DNA from: Brettanomyces bruxellensis
Taxonomy: Eukaryota > Ascomycota > Pichiomycetes > Pichiales > Pichiaceae
DNA: 64,000 bases
NCBI RefSeq assembly: GCF_011074885.1
Contig: NC_054690.1
Span: 935,001 to 999,000 of the forward strand
Direction of reading: 5' to 3'
The notes beneath the pieces were generated by a model that was given only the letters and a program-made list of their open reading frames with translations, was not told where the DNA came from and searched no databases. Position 1 is the first letter of the stretch; each line of letters opens with the position of its first letter. Position numbers and translations under genes: made by a program. Positions 51,002-60,900 of the stretch are shown one piece after another.

Positions 51002-53222
51002 TCTTATACTTATTGATGGAGGAGCGGGAATTAGTCTTACCGGGCACAAGGAATGGTTACATGATTTTGTACCACTTACAGAATCCGACAATATTCAATC
51101 AATAGCCTACGATCATTCAACGAAAAATCTAGAGGGTCTAGGCAGGTTGATCTTTAATTATACTGGAAATTTACTCTCAGTTGATGCTTATTATTACGAG
51201 GGTGCCCCAACTATTCTTTCAGAAGACGATATAAACAAATGTCCAGAGTGCAGTACTCAAATCTATCATCATGACTTCGGAACTACTTCTCAAAGTTATT
51301 CGAAGGTTCTAAATGTTGGTGAAGAGTGCATACAGCTTATTCAAATCGACAAGCTATGGTATATTCCTGGCGACTACAACCAATTCATTGTTGGCGGTGG
51401 TCAAATGGCAATCAATAATTTACATTTAAAACTAGGACATGCCAATACAAAGCTGATTCGAGACTCTATCTCTCACGGAACGATCTCTGTTTCCAAGGAG
51501 GAGAAAAATGAGCTAAAGCACACAGCGGATCATGGTTGCGCAAGATGCTTACGGGCAAAAGCGAGACGTGCTGATGCAGTCGAATATTCTCGTGATTATT
51601 ATTTGCGCCCAGTACCGTTTGATATGGTTTATACAGATGTTTGTGTTGTCAATCTGCACGCTAAGAAAGGCGACCAAGGTTACTTTGTTACTTTCAAGGA
51701 CCAGTTTACGAAGTTNACTACAATTTACTTCCTGGCTCATAAGAATGATGTTACCGCGGCGGTCGCCAAATACTTGGATTGGGTGGAAAATCAGTTCAGC
51801 GAACAAGGGTACAGAGTGCACAAACTCTATTCTGATAAGGGCACTGAATACCTGAACGCTGCAATGAAGACACTTCTTGAGCGAAAAGGTGTGGAACATC
51901 ATACGACCTCAGGATACATGTCGGCATCCAACGGTGTTGCAGAACGGTTGAATTTGACAATAATGAATGACACTCGTGCTATGTTACAGGCTGGAAAAGT
52001 TCCTAACGCATTTTGGAAAGAGGCAGCGTCATATTCTATCTTTATACGCAACCACCTCTACCAGAAGAGCATTGACACTAGTCCAGTAATGGCACTGGGA
52101 GTGAAGACTCCATTGAAGGCAAAGGATATACATGTTTTTGGCGAATATTGCGTTGTTACTCAACCTCCGGATTACTTACCCAAGCTTCACACTAGAGGTA
52201 ATGAAGGAATATATTTAGGATTTGATCCAAACACTTTTGGCTCTCATGTCTTTGTTCCAAACACTCCGGGAGATTTGCGATTTGGCAGTCATGTTTATTC
52301 AAGGAGCGTGAGTTTTCTCAAGACGCCCATGTTGTATGTGGATTACTGCTTGAATCATCGAACTTTGAATGATGACCCTCTTATGGAACTTTATGATCCG
52401 CGTTTTCAAATATTTGCCGATCTAGAGTCAGAGGAAGCACCATTAAGTTGCGACGAAGCAGCATTGCTTGCTGACGATCAGGTTGAAAATGATTTAACAT
52501 TGTCACCCGCTGTCGAAAGGACGTCGCGTATCGATTCAAGTATCGACACGAGACCTGCTACCCCTGAAGATGAGTTGATAGACACTCGCCCTAAAGAAAA
52601 TATTTCGAAGGCTGGAGCGCTCACTACGTCTTCCCTTGCTAAAGAGGAAATAGAAGCAGAACCTCCTAAGGTTACAGACGATACCATTGTCATTGATACC
52701 TCACCTGGAGATACTCAGTCTTTCCACGAGTCGACGGATCATCCTGGAAATTTAAGTACGGATGAGTCTGACAACGACCCGGACTGGACCCCTGACAACG
52801 TCAGTATGCAAGACTCTTCTTCCGAGCCTGAGGATTACTCAGATGACGACTCACGTGAGCTGTCTGATGATGAACCTCAGACTAACCAGGCCCCAGACGA
52901 AAGAAAGGATGTAGAAGGTACTTCTCTTTTCGACCTGGATCCAGGAGATCATTCGACTTCCGGAATACACTACAAGAAACTTCCACCCGAGGTAAGGGTC
53001 GAGGCGAAGAATCCCGGAAAGTCGCTCGTTAGCCAAAATGCTGGTAGGGCTAAGCATCCAAAGCGTTCTCGGAAAAGACGCGAGGGTGCACAGAGCGACA
53101 AGTTGAATAAATCAAATGGTCGCTCTACTAAAGGTGGTAAACTACTACCAATGGTAGAGCAAATTTTAAACCAACTGTTGTTTCCACTGCAAAGGAGTCA
53201 GGGGACTCTTTGCAAACTTTAA
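50991..53222 (+). CDS. Pol of element A, first part: protease and integrase
   Basis: Read in the +1 frame after gag, open to 53222. Protease motif L-I-L-I-D-G-G-A-G-I-S-L-T-G, with the Asp codon at 51015. Integrase has an H-X-H-C-C-like zinc region (L-K-L-G-H-A-N and C-A-R-C at about 51430-51550) and D-D-E core residues in Y-T-D-V-C-V (about 51636), Y-S-D-K-G-T-E-Y (about 51831) and V-A-E-R-L (about 51939). A long acidic Asp/Ser-rich spacer follows (about 52430-53000). One N at 51716 hides a residue. Confidence 0.88.
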   Translation, partial: VSSNLILIDGGAGISLTGHKEWLHDFVPLTESDNIQSIAYDHSTKNLEGLGRLIFNYTGNLLSVDAYYYEGAPTILSEDDINKCPECSTQIYHHDFGTTSQSYSKVLNVGEECIQLIQIDKLWYIPGDYNQFIVGGGQMAINNLHLKLGHANTKLIRDSISHGTISVSKEEKNELKHTADHGCARCLRAKARRADAVEYSRDYYLRPVPFDMVYTDVCVVNLHAKKGDQGYFVTFKDQFTKXTTIYFLAHKNDVTAAVAKYLDWVENQFSEQGYRVHKLYSDKGTEYLNAAMKTLLERKGVEHHTTSGYMSASNGVAERLNLTIMNDTRAMLQAGKVPNAFWKEAASYSIFIRNHLYQKSIDTSPVMALGVKTPLKAKDIHVFGEYCVVTQPPDYLPKLHTRGNEGIYLGFDPNTFGSHVFVPNTPGDLRFGSHVYSRSVSFLKTPMLYVDYCLNHRTLNDDPLMELYDPRFQIFADLESEEAPLSCDEAALLADDQVENDLTLSPAVERTSRIDSSIDTRPATPEDELIDTRPKENISKAGALTTSSLAKEEIEAEPPKVTDDTIVIDTSPGDTQSFHESTDHPGNLSTDESDNDPDWTPDNVSMQDSSSEPEDYSDDDSRELSDDEPQTNQAPDERKDVEGTSLFDLDPGDHSTSGIHYKKLPPEVRVEAKNPGKSLVSQNAGRAKHPKRSRKRREGAQSDKLNKSNGRSTKGGKLLPMVEQILNQLLFPLQRSQGTLCKL

Positions 53223-55453
53223 ATCCATCGGATAGCTTCGGTAAGCATGTGAAAGTTGGAGTTTCTGATACATGCAAGTTAGATGCANGGACTGAAGACA
53301 ATCAGAAGCCGAAGGGTNCAGATCCTGTTAAGGCAGGGATCGAACAACGAAAGCATACGGAGCATTCAGTCGCACGCACTATAACATCAGACGACAAGAG
53401 CGCTGGCAGTCAGCTGATGCCAAACTCTTCAATCAAGCAAGCCAAACACGGAGATAAATCACCTCAAGATTACCCACATCCTCCAAGACTCGATTCCGGA
53501 AAAACGAGCAGTGAGACGTCTTCTTCCGTGGCTGGTAAAAAGTCTGAAGTTACATCTTCTAAAGGGAATAGCTTACCATCGTGGCAAGGTCGTAATATGC
53601 GTTCATTGAATCGACCATTAACTAGAAAACGTCAATTTCATGATGATGGCGATCTGGACCGATATGACAGCACGGTGCCACCGATCGGCACAGGTAGATC
53701 TAGGCTGAAAGCAAAAGGCCGCTGGCGTTATGCGGTTAAACACAAGAAGCTCAAGGTCACCCAAGTGTTGCTAAGTGATGTTCACCTGGCAGTTACACCA
53801 AGTAGCTACAAGAAGGCGATAAGCAGTAATGATGGAGCTGCAAAGTGGAAAGCAGCAATTGCTGATGAGTTTAACTCTCATCGGAAACATTGCACCTGGG
53901 ATCCCAAACCTATTATTACAGATGATCCTAGAATTTTGAGCCGGACGGTCTCCACAGGTTGGGTCTTCAACATCAAGTCAGATGGTCGGTTCAAAGCGAG
54001 ACTCGTTGCTCACGGCGACCACCAGAAGGAGTCAACATACACCTTGACTTTTTCCCCGACACTTCGACCTGAGATCATGAGGAGCATTCTTGCTCTTATT
54101 GCTACACAACACTGGTTCATGGCACAGTTTGATGTTAAAACGGCTTATCTTAATAGTCCAATTGATACCGAATTGTACATCTATCAGCCACAGGGCTATC
54201 ATAGTTCTGTCAAACCTTCCGATGTATCAACCGGTAAGAGGGTGGTGTACAGGCTTAACAAAGCCTTATATGGTCTCAAGCAATCTGGAAAATTATGGCA
54301 CGAGACAATCAAGGCATATTTGGCTAAGATTGGATTTGAATATTCGAGCCCATTTCCTTCCACATACATTCATAAAGATGTCAAGGGAAAAACAGATTGC
54401 GTGGTTGGTCTATTTGTGGATGATATTATTATAGGTGCATCGACCAAATCTATTCTTGAGAAGGTCACTAAGCACTTACAGAAAGCTTATGAATTAAAGA
54501 TCATCGAACAAGATCCAAAGACATATGTTCAAAGATTTTTAGGTATAGATCTTAAGGTGGAGAGACTTAAAAATGGTCGTGTTGGAAGAATTAGTTTATG
54601 TCAGTCCTCTTACATTGAAGAGTTTGTTGAGAAACTGAAGATTGAGATGACACGAAAATGCGCTACACCGTTGAGTCCTAACTTTTATTTTGATATGGAT
54701 CAACACCCGTTGAAATTAACTCAAGAGGAATTGGATAAAAGAGTTACGGATTATAGACGCAAGATTGGTTGTTTACTTTATGTCTCTACTATGACTCGAC
54801 CAGACATTGCTTATGCAGTTGATTATTTAGCAAGATTCTCTACTTATCCACATGATTTAGTAAGAGAACAGGTGATTCACACAATTCGATATCTCTATTT
54901 TTCGAGATTCAGGACAATTGTTTATCAGAACACTGACGCCGATAAGCTTAATCATCTAATTTGCTATTCGGATAGTGACTATGCGCAAGATCCAATTACT
55001 CGTCAATCGATGAATGGTTATTTTATCATGTTTGCTAATGCGCCAGTTCATTGGAGAAGTCACTACACTCCACTGGTGTCCAAGTCTTCTACCGAAGCTG
55101 AATTACAATCCATCAATTTCTTAACTGATGAGTTAGAATGGTTCCATCCTTTGATGAAATTTATTTCTGCTTATCAAGGAAAGGTTCATTGTCCTGAGTT
55201 ACTAGTCGACAACAAGTCTGCCATAGATACAATAGTCTTCGGTAATTTTTCGCCGAAGGCAAAGCCATATGCAGTCAGGCTTAAATGTCTTGAAGAGAGA
55301 TTTAATCGAAAGAAGTTTGTCATCAGGCATGTTGGCACAGAAAACCAATTAGCTGATTTGCTTACTAAACCATTAACTATCAAGGTCATGGATAAACTAA
55401 GGCACATGCTTATTCAGATGTTACAAATCAAGGGAGCGTGTCGGAACCTATGA
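53141..55453 (+). CDS. Pol of element A, second part: reverse transcriptase and RNase H
   Basis: Continues pol in another frame; the frame changes between about 53141 and 53222 in the low-complexity spacer, equal to a one-base indel. In element B the same spacer is in one frame, so this is a defect of A or a sequencing error. RT has W-V-F-N-I-K-S-D-G, A-R-L-V-A-H-G-D, Q-F-D-V-K-T-A-Y-L, L-Y-G-L-K-Q-S-G and F-V-D-D-I (about 54412). RNase H has S-S-T-E-A-E and L-L-V-D-N-K-S. N bases at 53288 and 53318. The stop codon lies 15 bases inside the 3' LTR. Confidence 0.85.
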   Translation, partial: TTTNGRANFKPTVVSTAKESGDSLQTLNPSDSFGKHVKVGVSDTCKLDAXTEDNQKPKGXDPVKAGIEQRKHTEHSVARTITSDDKSAGSQLMPNSSIKQAKHGDKSPQDYPHPPRLDSGKTSSETSSSVAGKKSEVTSSKGNSLPSWQGRNMRSLNRPLTRKRQFHDDGDLDRYDSTVPPIGTGRSRLKAKGRWRYAVKHKKLKVTQVLLSDVHLAVTPSSYKKAISSNDGAAKWKAAIADEFNSHRKHCTWDPKPIITDDPRILSRTVSTGWVFNIKSDGRFKARLVAHGDHQKESTYTLTFSPTLRPEIMRSILALIATQHWFMAQFDVKTAYLNSPIDTELYIYQPQGYHSSVKPSDVSTGKRVVYRLNKALYGLKQSGKLWHETIKAYLAKIGFEYSSPFPSTYIHKDVKGKTDCVVGLFVDDIIIGASTKSILEKVTKHLQKAYELKIIEQDPKTYVQRFLGIDLKVERLKNGRVGRISLCQSSYIEEFVEKLKIEMTRKCATPLSPNFYFDMDQHPLKLTQEELDKRVTDYRRKIGCLLYVSTMTRPDIAYAVDYLARFSTYPHDLVREQVIHTIRYLYFSRFRTIVYQNTDADKLNHLICYSDSDYAQDPITRQSMNGYFIMFANAPVHWRSHYTPLVSKSSTEAELQSINFLTDELEWFHPLMKFISAYQGKVHCPELLVDNKSAIDTIVFGNFSPKAKPYAVRLKCLEERFNRKKFVIRHVGTENQLADLLTKPLTIKVMDKLRHMLIQMLQIKGACRNL

Positions 55454-55985
55454 GTTATAATAATGTTTCATATGTTAATAACGCATAAAGGTTCAACTGG
55501 TATTTGATTTATAATATGTGAATCAAATTAATGTTCAGACAGATAGAAGAAATAATTCGCGGAGAAATTTTTCCTGTGAAATAAATTTCTCCCTAATCTA
55601 CTTTCGGCTGAGAATGACCTATTCCACTTCTGCGGAAAAATATCTCTTATATGTATGTACTACTTTTTCCTTATATACTATGTGTCTCTTAGAAGGGACG
55701 ACGACTTTATTGTGTAATTTGCAATACATATTCATATAAGGAAATCCATCTTGAAGTGAACCTTCAGCTGAAACCAAGAGTAACCTTCGGGTTCTCGCTG
55801 GATTACAAACGTGTTCGTAAGGACCCTATTTTGTTATGGGGGTCATTCTATGCAACAGAAGTCTTTTCTATATCCGAACTATATGGCCAATCCCGTTCAT
55901 AACCTTGGGCATCTGCGCGCTCGGTAGTGCTACGGCACAGAGATATGTGAGCAATTAAGTAGATACAAATGTCACACGGGATTTA
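55439..55985 (+). repeat. 3' LTR of element A, left part
   Basis: First 547 bp of the 3' LTR of A. It breaks at ATTTA where element B begins. The last 12 bp (TATACTCTGACA) sit at 62954-62965 on the far side of B. Confidence 0.95.
55981..55985 (+). repeat. Target site duplication of element B, left copy
   Basis: ATTTA, repeated at 62949-62953 immediately after B. Five bp is the size made by Ty1/copia integrases. Confidence 0.92.
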
Positions 55986-56593
55986 TGTCGGACATATGAA
56001 GAATATTACCTAGTATTAGGTAATCTATTATTATATGTCATTAGATTTATTTGTTTTGAGATCTGAACTTATTCTAAAATAACGAAGATTTAGAATAATA
56101 TCTAATAGAGACAATCCTGGATAAAATGCACTAACTGTGTATGTTAGGGAATCAGCAGAAAAATAATTATGCGCGATCATAATTCTGTTTCTGAGAATTA
56201 AATCTTTTTTTTTATGTATGATTACCTCACTTTATTTTCCTTTTTATTTTTACTTTACTTTACCTCTTTTTATATAACTTGTTTCTTCTACGAAGGGACG
56301 AGACCCGATAGCCTATTTTGCAATACAACTAGTTCGACTCCACTTTGATGGTAACAGAGTAAAGGAAGTAAATTCATTTTCTTCTATGGTGATACATACA
56401 CAATTGTTAGAATGTTAAAGGCATTAACATTATCACACAGACCACTTGGTACATTTATATCCACCCACTTAGGTAACCGACCTTACAATTGTCTGAATCT
56501 CCCCGACTGCTAGGTTCTTATTAGTTCTATTAAAGAAGGAGTTTGATAGCTAAAGCCCGGGAGTAACTCATAAGGTCTCTCTTAACTCCGACA
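55986..56593 (+). repeat. 5' LTR of element B
   Basis: 608 bp, begins TGTCGGACATATGAAG and ends CTTAACTCCGACA. Differs from the 3' copy by several one- or two-base indels, mostly in homopolymers, and very few substitutions. Almost identical to the solo LTR at 48481-49089. Confidence 0.93.
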
Positions 56594-56612
56594 TGGCGTC
56601 ACAGACAGGATA
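56594..56612 (+). other. Primer binding site, element B
   Basis: Identical over 19 bases to the site of element A, directly after the LTR; the sequences diverge just beyond it. This independent conservation supports its use as the minus-strand primer site. Confidence 0.85.
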
Positions 56613-56952
56613 ACCAATTTGTGTGATTTTTGTGAAGAGGCAGATGTGTATGCCATCTTTTTTCTTTTGAATTTAGTTGAGAATTCTACGAGAAGGAATT
56701 TTTTATTATGTCTACTGAATTTCTCTCAAGAAAAATTCTCGCTTGATGAAAATATTTTCAGGTTATGACTCCTGGGAAAATTTTCTAAGATCCGTTATGA
56801 GTGTTAACAGATTGGGAATTTATGTGAATTGCTGACCATATCGATTACATAATCTCATTCATATTATCTTTATCAGCTAGTTTTTAACCAAAGCTTCAGA
56901 TATATTATCAGCTTAATAGATATACTTTCTACTACTTCATTAATTTTTCAAT

Positions 56953-57990
56953 ATGACTTCAAAATTTGCTGAAAACGAAAGGAAACTTACCGAGACCAGA
57001 ATGTCTCAGATGGAGCGGAAGATCGAAAAGACGATGAAGATGTTAGCAGATCTCGATGTTTCTGGAGACGATACTAAAGAAGCGAATAGAAAATTGGTCA
57101 AGGACCAAATTGCCCCACAGATCCCGATGTTAAAAGATGGAGCTGCTAGGAGCAACGGTATTTTGTTCATTGAATATTACAATGCCTTAACTAGCGTTTT
57201 GGAAGCTCATGACTGTGGTCAGGTGAAGGTGCTTTTTGAAGCGAAACAAGTCTGATTCTTGCAAAGGATCAACTGAAGCCATTGCCAACGAGGCGATTCG
57301 AAGCACGATTGACAGTGCTGTTTATGCGAGGTTGAGAAGACACCATTTGAGAAATGAAGGGTGAATACCCTACTGCAGTTGGTCTTCTCCACATGTTGCG
57401 TGATCGCTATTGGGGATTGAAATATACATCTGAATCATTTATGAACGTTTTGGACGATGTCAAGTATGATGATTATAGGAAACCGGTTATTGATTATTTC
57501 GATATCATTGACAATATCACTACAGCTATGAAATGGTGTGGTTGTTATCACGGGGATACGGATATTTTGGCCCATCTTAGACCCGGTGTCACTGAATCGA
57601 TTTAAAGGAAATTGTTCAGAATTTGATGAAATAAACGACTTAGTTGAATTTAAGAAATGGATCGAAAGAAAAGTCAAGTCTAAACGTAATGCTGCGATTG
57701 TTTCGAAGTCGCTTTCCAAGTCAATCTTTGTGACTTCCAACAAGCAAGGTTATTCCAGCATTTCGAAAAACAAGAAAAGACAAGAGCCGCCGAATAATAA
57801 CCGTTCGCATGGATCTGATCATCAGAAGAAGGATCAATCTAACAAAGGCAAGAAGAATGAGAGGAAGGAGAATATGAATAATGTCAAATTGAGCGATGAA
57901 TCTAATAATATCTCCGAGTTACAAGTCCTAGGCAGCGTGCCAATGGATAGTTTGAATACTCCGAGGCATTCGAGATTTTATCTTAATTGA
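56953..57990 (+). pseudogene. Gag of element B, frame-broken
   Basis: Starts with an ATG at 56953 (M-T-S-K-F-A-E-N). The reading moves through at least three frame segments (56953-57255, about 57260-57605, 57538-57990), so at least two indels are present. Homologous to Gag of A, for example Y-P-T-A-V-G-L-L-H-M-L-R-D-R, with a basic Lys/Asn/Gln-rich tail. No zinc knuckle. The 3' end keeps the putative frameshift site. Confidence 0.8.
57961..57967 (+). promoter_or_regulatory. Putative +1 programmed frameshift site, element B
   Basis: CCG-AGG-C in the gag frame. AGG-C is the second half of the Ty1 signal CUU-AGG-C; the first codon CCG is shared with element A. A +1 slip gives GGC-ATT-CGA-GAT and leads into the protease motif I-L-I-D-N-G-A. 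Confidence 0.75.
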
Positions 57991-60900
57991 TAATGGCGCT
58001 GCCATTAGTCTCACAGGTCATAGGGAATGGCTACATGATTACATGCCTTTCCGCAAGGACGATAAAGTTTTCTCTGTTGGTTATGACGATAGTCAAAAGA
58101 AATTGGAAGGTTCCGGTAGGATAATCTTTAATTACATGGGAAATGTTCTTACACTCTACCTACACTATTATGAGGGTGCTCCTACTATCTTTTCAGAAGA
58201 CGATATCAACCGTTGCCCTGAATGCCGAATTCAGACCTACTTTCACGATTTTGGTACCAAATCTCAGACTTATTCAAAGGTTCTCAATGTTGGAGATGAA
58301 TGTATTCAGTTAGTTCAAGTTAACAAGCTATGGTATATACCAGGTGATTTTAATCAGTTTATGATTGGTGGAGGACAATTGCATATAAACAACTTACATC
58401 TTAAATTGGCTCATGCTAACCTTAGGCTAATCCAAAAAAGTCTATTAATCATGGGACGATTACTGCTTCGAAGAAGGAAATAAAGGAACTTGATGAATTG
58501 CTCAGCAAAGGTTGTGTTGATTGTATGGAAGCGAAGGCGAGACGAGCAAATGCTATAGAGGGTTCAAGAGACTATTACTTGCGTCCTATTCCTTTTGATG
58601 TTGTTTATTCCGATGTTTGCATTGTCAAGACGCACACGAGTGTTGGCGAAATGGGTTGCTTTGTTACTTTTAAGGACCAATATACTAAGTATACAACGGT
58701 TTTTATGATGAAACACAAGAGTGATGTTGCTCGTGCAGTTGATAAATACGTTCGATGGGTATCAAACCAATTTAGCAAGGAAGGATACAGAGTGCATAAA
58801 ATCTTCTCAGATAAAGGTACTGAATACTTAAATGCTGAATTGAAAACCATATTAGAACGTGAAGGTATTGAACTTCATACTACCTCCGGTTATACATCTG
58901 CGTCTAATGGTGTTNCTGAACGCTTGAACTTAACGATTATGAATGATGCGCGTGCCATGTTGCATTCTGGTAAAGTTTCTCACAATTTTTGGAAGGAAGC
59001 TGTGCTATATTCAGTATTTGTCAGGAACAATCTCGTGAATGATAAATATTGGAACCAGTCCGTCACTTAAACTCAAGTTTATGTCTCCCAAAACTAAGGA
59101 TTTGCATATCTTTGGTGAACTTTGTGAGGTTACTTACCCTCCGAAATACACACCTAAGCTTGGGGAAAGGGCTGTTCAGGGCATATATCTTGGATGGAGC
59201 AATGAAACCTTTGGTTGCCAAGTCTTCATCCCGAATACGCCAGGAGACACACGTTTACGGTACATTTACGGATACACGCCATGTTCAATTTATGAACCCG
59301 TCTGTACTTTATACAGACTATTTTCTTACACCTCAATCACGCGTGGATGATTCATTGCAGTCACTTTATGATCCAAGAATTGAGATTTTTGCCGATCTAT
59401 CTGCTGATGATGCATCAAGTGATATTTCTTCTGAGGTGCCGAGTATTGTTGGATTATCTGAAGGTCAGAATGCGTCATCTATTCCTGTTGACAGAAAGCT
59501 CTACGACGATGCTGCTATGGAGACCGAGCTATCTGAAGATGATGATCATTCGATTGTGACAGAGCCCACATTGCGTGCTGGCAGTCCAATTGTATCCAGT
59601 TCAGACGATGACTACGAAAGTGATTCTGACTGGGTGCCAGATTCAGATGATAATTCAGACATACTGTCTACTACTTCTTCTACGTCTGAGGACTACTCTG
59701 ATGATATTGAGAGCGCTGCCGACTTACGTGAAGTCTCAAACTCAGAGGAACCTCAGACTATCCAAGCATCAGACGAGAAGCCTACAGCGGAAACTACTAT
59801 GCTTTTCGACTTGGATGCAGGAGATCACTCAACTCCTCAACTGCATTACAGGAAGCCAAACTTTAAGAAGCCTGCCAAGGGTACTAAACCCAAGAAAGTT
59901 TCATCGAAGCCCGCTCCTAATGCGAAGCGTTCACCTATGGTTGGTCATGCTGGTAAGATTAAGGGAGCGAAGCATTCAATGCCCCAAGCTCCTAAGGAGA
60001 ACGTTAAAGCTGAGAGATCTACTGCAACTTCTACTGACGACAACCCTGTTGTCGGTGGAAAGGAATCGAACAATCTTGCTACTTCCAGAGTGACAGTTCC
60101 TGAAAATATGGAAGCACTGAGCACGCTAAATCGTCCGTTGCCCGTGGTCGAACCTGAGAAATTTGCAGTTTCTGATTCACCAAGTTTAAATGCTGGTGAA
60201 AAGGATTATCAGAGACTAACTGGACACAATCACACGGAGTCCAAGCATCATACTACGACCAGGCATCTTAACATCCCTTTACAAGCAGAACATGAAGATG
60301 ATCGAGCATTACTCAACTCGTCATTGGATGGAGAAGTCAATCACTCTAAGTTACCTCAAGTTACTTCACCTCATGATACTTTGGCGGACAAATCCGGATC
60401 CTCTGGCCATAAGATATCATTTCAAGTGATTCCTGCGACTTCTGCTGGTGAAAAAGTGAAGACCGAGAAGGGTTCAAGCCGTTTGAACAAGTCCAAATTC
60501 TCTTCCTTAGAGCCTTTTAGGACTGGAACTCGTTTATCAAGAAAACATACTTATGATGATCTTGTGAATGGGGACACCCGTTCCTCGGTGCCGTTGATTA
60601 ACAGCACTCCTGGCGAATCTTCTGCTCCTGAGCGTACCTATATGGTTGCTCGGAAGAAGCCACGGATTTTTCAAGTGTTGTTAAGCGACATTTATCTCGC
60701 AGCTAATCCGAAAGGTTACAAACAAGCGATGTGCAGCAAGGACGCTGCAAAATGGAAGGCAGCAATTGATGACGAGTTTCACTCTCATCATATACATAAC
60801 ACATGGGATCGCAATCCAATTCTTACAGATGATCCGAAAATTTTGAATTGCTGCGTCTCCACAAGTTGGGTTTTTACCGTTAAATCTGATGGTCGACGCA

